Below are positions 19,301 to 28,582 of a stretch of 64,000 nt of DNA, in pieces. Location of the stretch: positions 88,949,980 to 89,013,979 of the forward strand of contig CP136063.1 of the NCBI GenBank assembly GCA_032622095.1. Direction: 5' to 3'. Position 1 is the first letter of the stretch. Each line of letters starts with the position of its first letter. The notes beneath the pieces were generated by a model. That model saw only the letters and a program-made list of their open reading frames with translations. It was not told the DNA's origin and did no database searches. Made by a program: the position numbers and the translations under genes. This DNA is from Siphonodentalium dalli (lineage: Eukaryota > Mollusca > Scaphopoda > Gadilida > Siphonodentaliidae).

Positions 19301-20350
19301 AGCAAGAAGGGATCCGGTCATGATGACCACAGCGGAAAACACAGCGACTTGGAACGTGAGGTCCGAAGCAAGAAGGGATCCGGTCACGATGACCACAGCG
19401 GAAAACACAGCGACTTGGAACGTGAGGTCCGAAGCAAGAAGGGATCCGGTCACGATGACCACAGCGGAAAACACAGCGACTTGGAACGTGAGGTCCGAAG
19501 CAAGAAGGGATCCGGTCACGATGACCACAGCGGAAAACACAGCGACTTGGAACGTGAGGTCCGAAGCAAGAAGGGATCCGGTCACGATGACCACAGCGGA
19601 AAACACAGCGACTTTGAACGTGAGGTCCGAAGCAAGAAGGGATCCGGTCACGATGACCACAGCGGAAAACACAGCGACTTGGAACGTGACGTCCGAAGCA
19701 AGAAGGGATCTGGTCATGGTGGCCACAGCGGAAAACACAGCGACTTGGAACGTGAGGTCCGAAGCAAGAAGGGATCCGGTCATGGTGACCACAGCGGAAA
19801 ACACAGCGACTTGGAACGTGACGTCCGAAGCAAGAAGGGATCTGGTCATGGTGGCCACAGCGGAAAACACAGCGACTTGGAACGTGAGGTCCGAAGCAAG
19901 AAGGGATCCGGTCATGATGACCACAGCGGAAAACACAGCGACTTGGAACGTGAGGTCCGAAGCAAGAAGGGGTCCGGTCATGGTGGCCACAGCGGAAAAC
20001 ACAGCGACTTGGAACGTGAGGTCCGAAGCAAGAAGGGATCCGGTCATGGTGACCACAGCGGAAAACACAGCGACTTGGAACGTGACGTCCGAAGCAAGAA
20101 GGGATCTGGTCATGGTGGCCACAGCGGAAAACACAGCGACTTGGAACGTGAGGTCCGAAGCAAGAAGGGATCCGGTCATGATGACCACAGCGGAAAACAC
20201 AGCGACTTGGAACGTGAGGTCCGAAGCAAGAAGGGGTCCGGTCATGGTGGCCACAGCGTAAAACACAGCGACTTGGAACGTGAGGTCCGAAGCAAGAAGG
20301 GATCCGGTCATGATGACCACAGCGGAAAACACAGCGACTTGGAACGTTAA
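16383..20350 (+). CDS. Exon 2 of secreted 22-residue-repeat protein (59 tandem repeats)
   Basis: The exon follows TTCTTTGCAG. It encodes the end of the signal peptide (VCASG), a short spacer TPLRGDLSKKNGG, then 59 head-to-tail 22-residue units and a final HSDLER before TAA at 20348-20350. The consensus unit is HSDLEREVRSKK followed by GSGHDDHSGK, with no length change in any unit (66 bp each, first unit at 16436). Each unit alternates a charged, helix-prone part (SDLEREVRSKK) with a flexible Gly/Ser/His part. Variation is limited to the residue after RE (V, L, F, I, D) and the HxxH pair (DD, GG, GD, GS). There are no cysteines in the repeats. I recognise no family. Composition and secretion suggest an extracellular structural, matrix, adhesive or metal-binding protein; that is inference. 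A multi-peptide precursor processed at RSKK is an alternative. ATTAAA at 20460-20465 may be the polyadenylation signal. Confidence 0.85.
16502..18613 (+). repeat. Recent 1056-bp duplication inside the array (16 units x 2)
   Basis: Units 2-17 (16502-17557) and 18-33 (17558-18613) carry the same ordered series of variants: L, K..D, L/GE, KRQD, F, V/GG, V/GS, I/GG and M. They also share synonymous markers such as GGACACGAT, GGGTTCC, CGATTTGG and GGCCATAGC. Sharing of silent changes in order shows one block duplication, not parallel drift. An assembly duplication is possible. Confidence 0.9.
19736..20263 (+). repeat. 264-bp duplication near the 3' end (4 units x 2)
   Basis: Units 51-54 and 55-58 repeat the order V/GD, DV/GG, V/DD, V/GG, including the silent TCTGGT and GGGGTCC markers. 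The only clear difference is the HSVK change in unit 58. Confidence 0.85.
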
Positions 20351-20376
20351 GTCCTAAGCAAAAAGGGATCCGGTCA
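20351..20376 (+). repeat. Degenerate 60th repeat beyond the stop codon
   Basis: After TAA the sequence still matches the unit (GTCC, AAGCAAAAAGG, GATCCGGTCATG). The stop replaces the GAG codon of the unit. Confidence 0.8.
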
Positions 20377-20459
20377 TGCATATAACCACTATTATTGACT
20401 GCATCTCACCACTATACTTGCAAATTTCAAGACTAAATGAATGGTATTCTGTGTATTTC

Positions 20460-20465
20460 ATTAAA
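20460..20465 (+). terminator. Candidate polyadenylation signal ATTAAA
   Basis: It lies 110 nt after the stop of the repeat gene and is the second most common animal hexamer. No better AATAAA is seen in the next 150 nt. Confidence 0.4.
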
Positions 20466-20479
20466 ATGTATCCATTGTA

Positions 20480-21360
20480 ATGATAGTCGTTATTGTCAAA
20501 AATGTATTTGAGCGGAATATTTATATAGCGAATAAGAACCAAACATCGGGATCTTCCTTTTCGGACAAGGAATATAAATTTTTCGGAAATAACATTGGAT
20601 GCATTCTCGTCAAATTCCGTTTCTTGGTGATATTATAGCCGTTGTGGTATCGTATAGCTTCAATTGATTGGAGTGTTTTTCGGTTATTATATAAAATAGG
20701 TACGAAACGGATTTTGATGAGATACTGTTAGAGGTACACAATCTGATTCGATGATCCCCATATCAGAGTTCAACAGCAACAAAAACAACAACAACAATAA
20801 CATTTCTTCAAAAGACGCTTTATAATTATCAGAATAGATTACCTAAAAATAATGCTAACCACTGTCAACTATAGTATGAAATTTTCCAAAACGTGTTAAA
20901 TATATCAACATTTTGTTCAACTCAATTTGGTATCTAGAATATGTCGGTAGGTTCGTAGAATATTTGCTTGGCCTCCAACTATTTCAGGGGGTCAATAATA
21001 ACAGATTCCAAATATGGATATATGATAATAGTGTGGTCGTTGTATCCCAATAAGGGCATTCACCGAGAACATATTGGTATAGAAGCTTTTTTGGTGTCAT
21101 TTTGTCGGGCGGAATCTGGGGAACAACATATGGAACCTCTGCTAAATTCCGCTTTTGTGGAAATTTCTACAGCTCTGTTAAATATGGTCCTGCTAATGGC
21201 CTTTCTGTCAATTTTGATGTTTCTTATTAGTCCAGTCAATTTGAGGGAAAGAAACACCGAATCGTGAACAAATTGCTATGCAATCCCTTTTGCTGTTTTG
21301 GATGTGATTATACCTATCAAATAACATATCAAAAATCCCCATTAAATCCCAAGATTCGGC
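20480..21360. other. Intergenic stretch, no gene seen
   Basis: No supportable gene. The frames at 20968-21267 (plus) and 21060-21257 (minus) overlap and show no recognisable product. Confidence 0.45.
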
Positions 21361-21362
21361 CA

Positions 21363-22320
21363 TATAACCCCTTTCGTATCAGCCCATGGTGGCCATACGC
21401 GGCCATGTTGCCCCTTCCAATGTTATGAAAATTGGGCTGAGGTCGTGCATGGGGGAGGGGTCAAAATAGCATTTTTGTTACTAAATCGTCTGCGTAGCCA
21501 GAACCACGGAGGCCACCCGGGAATCCTTGCATTTTCGGCGGTTCCACCCGATGGGCGTCCATAGAGTGCGGGACGCGGCAATATAGCTCCTTCCATATTT
21601 TCGGAAAAAAGGTGCTATTTTAACACCTCATGCACGACTCCAGACAAATTTTAGAAACTTTGGAATGGGCTATATGGCCGCATTCATGCTCTATGGACGC
21701 CCGTCGGGTGGCACCGCACGAAAATGCATTGATACCCGGGGGGCCGCCGTGGTTCTGGCTACGCAGCCGATTTAGTAACAAGTGTTATTTAACCCCCCCC
21801 CCCCCCCCATGCACGACTTCAACCCAATTTTCTAAAATGTGGAAGGGTCTATATGGCAGCGTCCCTGCTCTATGGCCGCCCGCCGTGTGCCACCACACGA
21901 AAATGCAAGGATTCCCGGGTAGGTGCCATAGTTCTGGTTACACAGCCGATTTAGTAACACAAAGTACTATCTTGATTCCCCCCGCCCCCCCCCCCCCCAT
22001 GCACGACTTCGGCCCAATTTTCGGAAATATGGAAGGGGCTATATGGCCGCTTCTATACTCCATGGACGCCCACCGGGCCGCACTACAATGCAAGGATTCG
22101 CGGGGGGGGCGCTATGGTTCTGGCTGCGCGGCCGATTTTGCAACAAAAATTGCTGTTTTGACCAGCCCCCCCCCCCCCCCCCAATGCATGACTTCTTCCC
22201 AATTTTAGAAAATATGGAAGGGGCTAGGCTATATGGCCGCGTCCCTGCTATATGGACGGCGGCCGAGTGCACCGCACCAAAATGAAAGTATTCCCGGGTG
22301 GCCGCCATGTTTCAGGTCAC
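21363..22320. repeat. ~180-bp repeat array, first unit inverted, with poly-C tracts
   Basis: Units share CATGCACGACTTC(A/G)GCCCAA, TATGGAAGGGGCTATATGGC, GGACGCCC...GGGT, AAAATGCAAGGATTCCCGGG and GGTTCTGGCTACGCAGCC. The first unit (about 21363-21610) is inverted. About four direct units follow, starting near 21630, 21810, 22000 and 22185, and three have a run of 15-20 C before CATGCACGAC. Diverged inverted copies occur at 60440-60745. Open frames across it come from the repeat and are not genes. Confidence 0.78.
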
Positions 22321-22439
22321 ATAAATGATAAATGAAATATTATCTGAGTATATATGGAACTGGGAACTGGGTACGGAATTCATGGATCTGAAGGCTGCTT
22401 GTCATCGAACTGGTTGAATATCGCTTCATTTTGTCCTTA

Positions 22440-22535
22440 ACCCGAGTAATATAGTTTTACGATATCACCGATCCGAGTAATATCATTTTGCGACATCACA
22501 AATCCGAGTAATACGTTTTTACGACATGCCGTCAC
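22440..22535 (+). repeat. ~32-bp minisatellite, 3 units
   Basis: Units share CCGAGTAATA, TTTTACGA(T/C)ATC and AC(C/A)(G/A)AT. Confidence 0.6.
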
Positions 22536-22539
22536 TCTA

Positions 22540-24005
22540 TCTCACTGCAATAGATGGGTCTGACGTCACTCATTTGAAAGAGCTGTCGATATTATACTGA
22601 CTTCGAGGTGATCTAAATAAAATAAATATATAGGATATTGCTTGGTTGGTTTGACATTATTGGGCTATATATATCAGCCTTCGATAACCTCAATATCAAC
22701 CTGAGACCTGAGGTTACCTCGGGCTAATGTCGAGCCTAATATAAAAAACAAGGATATATCCAGGGGGTGTTCCGGGAACGTATGCCGGGGTGGGTGGGTG
22801 GTCGATGGGACCAACAAACAATGTTTTCCGCAACTCAAATGTTTTTTCCTGCAAGTCTTTTTGCAAAGAGTTTGGCTTAAAATACCTTAGAATAAGAGAA
22901 ATATTGTAATTCTAACTAATAAACTGACTGCAGGTATTTTGTTGCAAATGGGTGTCAGTCCCAGCTGTCAGTCCAAAGTAAATTCAAACATAAATTTCGT
23001 AACGACAAGTTTTTAAACAAAGACTGTCTTAATAACTTATACTAGACCAAGCTAATCAAATATACACACCTGTAACAAAATATACTGACAGAAGACTTAT
23101 GCAGTTTTGTATTACAGGAGGGTTTAGCTGATTAGTTTCATTCAATAACTCAACAGCACTGAAGGGAATTTTCATATAAACCATCTGTATAAACAACAAC
23201 AATTTTCATAAAAATTATAACTTGTTTTTGCATAATCTGCATATAAAACAAACAAAAATAACATTTTGCATAAAACTATAAAAGAAAATAAGTGGAATGC
23301 TCATCACTAACCTATATGAAATAGCAACTGGGCTCAGCTAGCTGGGCTGATTAAAAATATAACTTTAAAAAAAAAAAAAGTAAATACTACGATAACAGCA
23401 CATAGAGTTCTATTTTTTCATAATAGTATACACAGAAATTTATATACTGCTAAATCCCCCCCCCCCCCCCGCAAATCTCTGTTTTAGTGTTAAAAGGGAC
23501 GGGTGTCCAAAAATGGTCGAAAAAAACTGCCGAAAAAGGGAAACAAAATTGGACGCGGGGGGTGTGGGTCCCAACAAGAGTCGAAAAAATCAGCATACGT
23601 GCCTGAAAAAAATTCGGACCCCTCCCCTTCCCCCCCCCCCCCCGATATATCAACTAAATTTTACCGAGCGTGTTTGTGTTTTTACGTGTTTTTACGGTAA
23701 ATTGCATTGTAATATATACATGATATCACTTTAATGATACGCAAGAATGGAATGATCAATACAAAGTGTGCCGCGCGAACAAATGCATAATTATGATACA
23801 GCATGCAGGGTAATGTCTACAGAATGATGTAGTGCGTTTTTCTTCATATTTCCAGTCTCTCGTTACTATAGTCTTGTCGCGGCGTCGTCACAGCATGAAC
23901 TGCGTTGTTATTTGCCATTCTTCTTCTCGGCGTCGGTGTGTGAATAGGCTTTATGTGTCGTTCAATGTATCTTCCTTTTTGCTGAATTAAAGATAAATGT
24001 CGATT
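22540..24005. other. Non-coding stretch with poly-C tracts
   Basis: Long C runs at about 23456-23470 and 23629-23643 bracket a 160-bp segment rich in GGACGGG/GGACGCGGGG. No gene is supported. The frames at 23450-23734 run through these low-complexity tracts. Confidence 0.45.
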
Positions 24006-24007
24006 TA

Positions 24008-24524
24008 TGAAAAGCCCACTTAATTTACGAACCCCAAGACCACATATATAAAATGTATGCCATATTACATACCATTTGAAAGAGGAAGCTCCAAAACATT
24101 GCATTATCAACTTACCCCGGTGTAATAAACTGTGAACATGTTGTTTTTGTTGAGTTACCAACGTGTTTTTGTCTGTGTCTCAGAAGATGCCCATATATAG
24201 AGAAATAGAAAACAGCTGAAATCATAAAAAGATTACCCCCGTTTTGGCTCCCAGCATGCAACATAATTCAAACTAAAAATGTATTTTCAATGGAAGGGGA
24301 ATAACTCTATCTTTAAGATATAGAGTTATTCCCCCTCCATTGAAAATAAAATAATTTGAACTACAATCCAGATGAGAAAAAAACACGTCAGTATCTCAAG
24401 AAAAACATGTTCACAGTTTATTACACCGAATAAGTTGACAATACAATGTTTTGGAGCTTCCTCTTTCAAATGCTATATAATATGGCATATATTTTGTATA
24501 TGTGATCTGGGGGTTCGAAAATTA
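24008..24524. repeat. MITE family B variant with long mirrored arms
   Basis: Both ends are right ends of family B. The left ~130 bp (CCCACTTAATTTACGAACCCC to AAACTGTGAACATG) is the reverse complement of the right ~130 bp. The centre has a ~35-bp-arm hairpin around ATAGAGTTATTCCCC. Other copies have unlike arms beyond the terminal ~20 bp. Confidence 0.72.
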
Positions 24525-24699
24525 TATTAGTGGTGTTTTATAAGGTTTAGGGAAAGTTAACACCTCTATTAAGATGCAGTTAGTACTGATGGTTGGAGGG
24601 ATTACTAATGTTCGGTGATTGGCTTATTGTTGTATGATAAACCACAATAAAGATGCGAGTATAATCAATTATTAACTACATTCGTCTCCGGATCGCTCG

Positions 24700-25669
24700 A
24701 CGGGATGGTCGCATTTAATGCTAGACGCATTAAGCCGTGAGCGATCCGTGAGCTTTTTTTTGTCGCCGGGCTTGACTGGTTATGGGATTAATCTCCAGTC
24801 AAGTCCAGCGCATGCTGAGCGGATTCCCGTCTACCTATTGTTTTGGTTGGCATGTGCATGTCAACGCGGGCAGACTGGACGTGGTTTTGTAGTACCGAGT
24901 CGCACCGACAGAACCATTTGCCTGTCGCGGCTCGGTAGGACCGACCGAAATCCACCGGTCCGGTGCTGGCCAGACCACCACAGACGGGTTGGAGAGAAAG
25001 AAGCGAAAGAAGATGAAGAAGACACCGCCGCGCCGCCGCAGGGACGCCGACAGAAAGGCCGGTGGGGAACTGAGAGACGCCCAATTCGCCCCCACCTGCT
25101 CCCTGCAGCAACAACAGCAGCCTGCCGTCGATGTGCCAGCAACCATCATCAGCGGAAACGCCAGGGACGTCGGTGTCACCCCGGCCGTCCCTGTCGCCGA
25201 CTTTAAGGTGATGATGGAGACTTTGCCACCACTGCCACCGTCTCCAAACCCGGATGCAGCGGAGGACTACAATCCACCGACACCGAGACCTCCGGTGTCC
25301 CCCGACTGCATCGCTGAAGAGGAGCAGGAATCACCACCCGTGCTCCTGTCGAATATGGGAAAACAACAAACAAAACAGCAGAAGAGTGGGACCAAATAAG
25401 GATAGAAAGGGAACTATCATTTCAAAAAGAACAAGAGGAACAACACAGAAAATTTAAAAAAGAACAAAAAGAACATGAGAGAAAAATGGAACAACTCATA
25501 AGCCAGTTCCATCAGAGACGGACATCACCTCTATCTTCGACGGAAAACCAAATTCCAAGAAAAACAGAAAAAATAATTTTAACTTCAAAATGCTTTTCAT
25601 TTTTTTAGCTTGATTTCTAATAAATGAGGGGTGAAGGAATAGACCAATCGGTCTATTCGACCATCCCGT
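24700..25669 (+). mobile_element. ~1-kb DNA transposon, 12-bp inverted ends, remnant ORF
   Basis: ACGGGATGGTCG at 24700-24711 is exactly inverted at 25658-25669. Just inside the right end is a small hairpin, AATAGACC...GGTCTATT. Between the ends is a decayed coding region (24989-25609). I did not find a clear target duplication, so the class is open. A diverged relative of the coding region lies on the minus strand at 44690-45225. Confidence 0.55.
24989..25609 (+). pseudogene. Remnant of a transposon-associated (Myb/SANT-type) protein, frameshifted
   Basis: The 5' part is rich in Pro, Asp and Gln (PVADFKVMMETLPPLPPSPN, then NPPTPRPPVSPD). Around 25370 the frame must shift. The next frame gives EEWDQIRIERELSFQKEQEE, followed by a Glu/Lys/Gln-rich coiled coil ending near EQLISQFHQRR, then a stop at 25607-25609. 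This C-terminal 'acidic/proline linker plus EWDQ...coiled coil' layout resembles the Myb/SANT-like proteins that accompany Harbinger-type transposons. No Myb domain itself is visible here. Frame damage marks it as dead. The assignment is tentative. Confidence 0.4.
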
Positions 25670-25676
25670 GGTTAGC

Positions 25677-26030
25677 CACCCCCCCCCCCAAATCACATGT
25701 GCAATTATTAACTAACTGCGTTTCTATCGATATCAAAAGTCGTACAAACCGCGAGTGTTGAAACATAAGACTTTAGGTTACTGAAAATGATACTATCATG
25801 GATAGCAATTGGCAATTGCTAAAATGGTTTGGCAAAAAATATATTCATTTGGCAAATTATTTGGCAAAAGTTAATTTCGGTCCAGCGCGGACCCTGAATC
25901 GCACAGAGATGTTAATAGCGACGCTGTGTCACTGTGTGAGTTTGTACATTGGTGTTGTATGATGAAGGTGTGAGGATGAAAATGGAGGATATGAGAGACA
26001 GTACTTAGTTGGAAAGAAGAGATATATACG
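25677..26030. other. Non-coding stretch, nothing recognised
   Basis: It begins with an 11-12 nt poly-C tract. No gene or repeat family is supported. Confidence 0.4.
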
Positions 26031-26034
26031 GAAG

Positions 26035-26162
26035 CTCTTCTGATTTGAGAGAGAGGGGGAGATAGCAAGAGAGAGAGAGGGGAGAGGGAGGGCGGGTGGA
26101 GGGAGATAGATAGGAGAGGGGGATAGAGAGAGAGATAGGAGAGGGAGAGGAGAGAGATAGAC
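26035..26162 (+). repeat. GA-rich low-complexity tract
   Basis: GAGA/GGGAGA/GATAG simple sequence. Frames here on the minus strand (Ser/Leu/Pro-rich) are artefacts of it. Confidence 0.85.
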
Positions 26163-26985
26163 ATTCACAAAATAAGTCATACCTTGTATTCGTTTCTAAT
26201 TTCCATCAGTTGTTCTCTTATTCCATTTTTCTGAAAGTTCACCAGTAATATATAGAGTTATAAGTGCATTGTGCAGTGTATACCCAATTTTTGAGTTGGC
26301 GACGCACTTAGCTATGTTATATATAGGGGAGCAAACTTAATAAAAGCCCTTGGGCTTGTTGTTTAATCACCTTTCCAATCATCCTATTATATATATATTA
26401 TTCTGTCTTATAATGTAAAATATTTGTCAAATGTTTAAATATGTTATTATTGATTGGAATAAAATATGTTTACATCACTTAGCTATGTTGGAATATATTC
26501 ATGTTAAAATATACGATGTGATACAAAGTGTAGTACAACGACGAAATTTCCAAATGAAGGTTGAAAACACACATATATTAAGGTATATTGGGCGTGGTGA
26601 CATTATAGGTGACAAGAGAACAATTCTCAACAGCCAAATATATGCTGAGATAAGACTTACATACTGACACAATTTCTTTTGTCCAACTATATTCTATATT
26701 ACACAATACCCCAGAAGGAGTATGCATATTAAATGAATAATTTGTATTTGTGAATATTTATCCATATGAAACTTGTGAGCGCATGGTCGGTTTCGAAACA
26801 GGAAGGTGATAGTTTTTTGGGAATATACGCTGAAAGTTTTGTATTTTTCAGTTTTTCATTAGTTCTAGACACTAGTCTACTCCACATGTTTGGGATGAAA
26901 TTTGCTTAAAAATATAATTCATACTTGAGCTTTGACAATGTATTTATTGTCACCAATTTGCACCAGATCCAATAGATCTTACACT
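26163..26985. other. AT-rich stretch, no gene seen
   Basis: No supportable feature. The 78-codon frame at 26431-26667 has no recognisable content. Confidence 0.4.
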
Positions 26986-26989
26986 TCAC

Positions 26990-27300
26990 GTCATGCCGAT
27001 TTCGGTACGGCACCGGCCGGTACAGGCTACCATCACATTATTAAATTTTATAAAATGAATATAAACTTTTCAAGACAATTTGATTATATAATGTCAAAAG
27101 ATATCGAATAACAGTATGTTGTAGTGATTTACACGGATATGACAGCATGTTGATATTGTGACGGCTTACCGTCTTCTTGCCTACATTGGCTGGTACCGAC
27201 TGCCTGGATGATTATTTGCCATCAGGTTGGCATTGGGTTGCCTGTACCAACCGGTACCGACTGACTGCTAGTATGAACCGGAATGTGGCCGGCACCGGCA
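26990..27300. repeat. GC-richer segment with inverted CCGGTACCG-type blocks
   Basis: ATGCCGATTTCGGTACGGC and CACCGGCC at the left are echoed inverted at the right (GGCCGGCACCGGCAT, ending near 27302). Smaller TGGTACCGACTG and CCGGTACCGACTG repeats lie between them. This may be one fold-back element, possibly together with the adjacent hairpin. Confidence 0.45.
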
Positions 27301-27326
27301 TCATGTTTACTTGGAAGTGTCCTAAT

Positions 27327-27483
27327 AAGGATTAACTGTCATGTGGACTGTTTTTATGGAGATGTAACCGTGAGGTAAGTGGTCATAACTTGTGTAAAAC
27401 CAGAAGGGTTTTACATACAAGTTATGACCACTTACCTCACGGTTACATCTCCATAAAAACAGTCCACATGACAGTTAATCCTT
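27327..27483. repeat. Long near-perfect hairpin (75-77 bp arms, 5-nt loop)
   Basis: The left arm 27327-27401 (from AAGGATTAACTGTCATGTGG to TGTAAAACC) is the reverse complement of 27407-27483. The only difference is a 2-nt length change near the loop (AGAAG). This is a very young inverted duplication or fold-back element. Confidence 0.9.
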
Positions 27484-28253
27484 ATATTTATATACATTTA
27501 GCGAAAAAGCCGCTTTTGTAAATGTATTAAAATCGAAAAGTGTATCGTGACAAAACCAGCCCAAAATATCCCATAGCACTCTTGGCAAAAGTTAACAGGA
27601 ACAATTTCTCTTTAGATTGAAACCCGATGATTTATTAAGTAAATCCTGCGCGAGTTAAATGCGCCCAAAACATGTTGCGCGTTCACCGAGAAATAATTGC
27701 AACTAGCCACGTGGGCGCCGACCAATCAGAATGCTGGATTTAGTGATAATCACACTTAGTATGTAAATATACAACAATGGCAGTCGACAGCGCAGTTTGG
27801 TAATCTTCATTTACTGAGCATGTGTGTCCACTCCGAGATAGAAGTCTAGTATTCAAGTATAGATTGTACTTTAAAGGGACACTGTAGTCAAATGTTGTTG
27901 TTGGTTTCTATAGTCTCTGAGTCATAGAATAAGGTAACCACATTTCCATGTTTTGAAAGTCTGTTGAGTACGAAGTTATGTTATGGATGGCAGATTAGCC
28001 GAAATGCGAAAATACAAATTGTTGTCGAGTAATTTTTGTACAGTTTTCAAGTAAATGTATCAAATAAATGCTATATTGTATGTATACTAGTCGCATGTAC
28101 TCATTTAAGTTATAGTATAGTCACCAGTCAGTGAGTGGCTTGCGTTTACGCCCCGTATCAATATCACTGTTTACACTGTCATGTGTGCCACGCGTTGCCC
28201 AATCTACTATCCGTGAATTAATTTGATTACGTCTTGTACACGGAAATTCGCAA
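27484..28253. other. Intergenic stretch 3' of the channel gene
   Basis: No supportable gene. It separates the hairpin from the polyadenylation signal of the minus-strand channel gene. Confidence 0.4.
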
Positions 28254-28259
28254 TTTATT
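28254..28259 (-). terminator. Polyadenylation signal AATAAA of the channel gene
   Basis: On the minus strand AATAAA lies about 120 nt after the TAG stop (28379-28381). It is the first canonical hexamer, so exon 6 is probably the last exon. Confidence 0.6.
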
Positions 28260-28378
28260 GAAATTGGCGTAAGTAACCCAGTCACATTTAAGTACAAACT
28301 ATAAGACAGTTATATACTCCTAAAATCGCACATAAGACTGGTCTTTGCTCCAAATGAACCAGTGCCGCCCGATTCCAG

Positions 28379-28582
28379 CTATTGTGGCCGGTTCATTTTA
28401 CTTACCATAATGGCGACAACGGAGAAGTAGATAACTTGGAAAACTACGAAGAAGATGATGAGAACGATTCCGACACACTGGTCAAGGTCATTCGCTGTGC
28501 CATTATCATCCACAAAAGTTATTACAGCATGCCACAAGCAGGACGTATATAAAATCACCAAAGATACGAGGTTATATCTGTC
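28379..28582 (-). CDS. Channel gene exon 6 (M3, short linker, M4, stop)
   Basis: Acceptor TTTATTGCAG. DRYNLVSLVILYTSCLWHAV continues the M2-M3 loop into M3, DDNGTANDLDQ is the whole intracellular loop, then comes M4 (CVGIVLIIFFVVFQVIYFSV, VAIM). The frame ends VSKMNRPQ-stop. A GTAAGT (28405-28400) inside this tail could act as a donor to an unseen further exon. The downstream AATAAA favours the stop at 28379. The right end of a family B MITE sits about 35 bp upstream of the acceptor. Confidence 0.88.
   Translation of the reverse strand, partial: DRYNLVSLVILYTSCLWHAVITFVDDNGTANDLDQCVGIVLIIFFVVFQVIYFSVVAIMVSKMNRPQ

Larger units (their letters stand above)
16436..20347 (+). repeat. 66-bp coding tandem array, 59.3 copies
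   Basis: Every unit is exactly 66 bp and almost all carry GGATCC (a BamHI site). Because 66 is a multiple of three and the unit lacks stops in several frames, long frames also run in another plus frame and on the minus strand. These are shadows. The only frame with a signal sequence, splice acceptor and matching phase is the annotated one. Confidence 0.97.

Noticed and set aside
16600-20000. Neuropeptide-precursor interpretation of the 22-residue repeat
   Set aside because: Kept only as an alternative: RSKK could be cleaved, but there is no amidation glycine before the basic site, the KK pair is a weak convertase site, and 59 long identical-length units without spacers fit a structural polymer better.
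16749-20261. Frames of 295 and 818 codons in another plus-strand frame, and a 526-codon Cys/His-rich minus frame
   Set aside because: They have the same cause as the large minus frame: repeat periodicity divisible by three. The apparent Cys/His 'zinc-finger' look of the minus frame (repeated CGHHDRIPSCFG) follows from the DNA repeat and has no start or splice context.
16403-20332. 1309-codon frame on the minus strand across the 66-bp array
   Set aside because: A 66-bp unit without stops in this frame makes it open automatically. It has no signal peptide, splice sites or upstream promoter, and its hydrophobic/Ser/Thr pattern is the mirror of the real unit.
16436-20347. CRISPR-like array
   Set aside because: Units are contiguous with no unique spacers and are coding; the surrounding DNA is eukaryotic.
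21630-22308. 192-codon plus frame and minus frames with poly-Pro/poly-Gly
   Set aside because: They arise from tandem 180-bp repeats with poly-C tracts; the proline/glycine runs are homopolymer artefacts.
25871-26180. Ser/Leu/Pro-rich minus-strand frames
   Set aside because: They are translations of a GA/CT simple-sequence tract.
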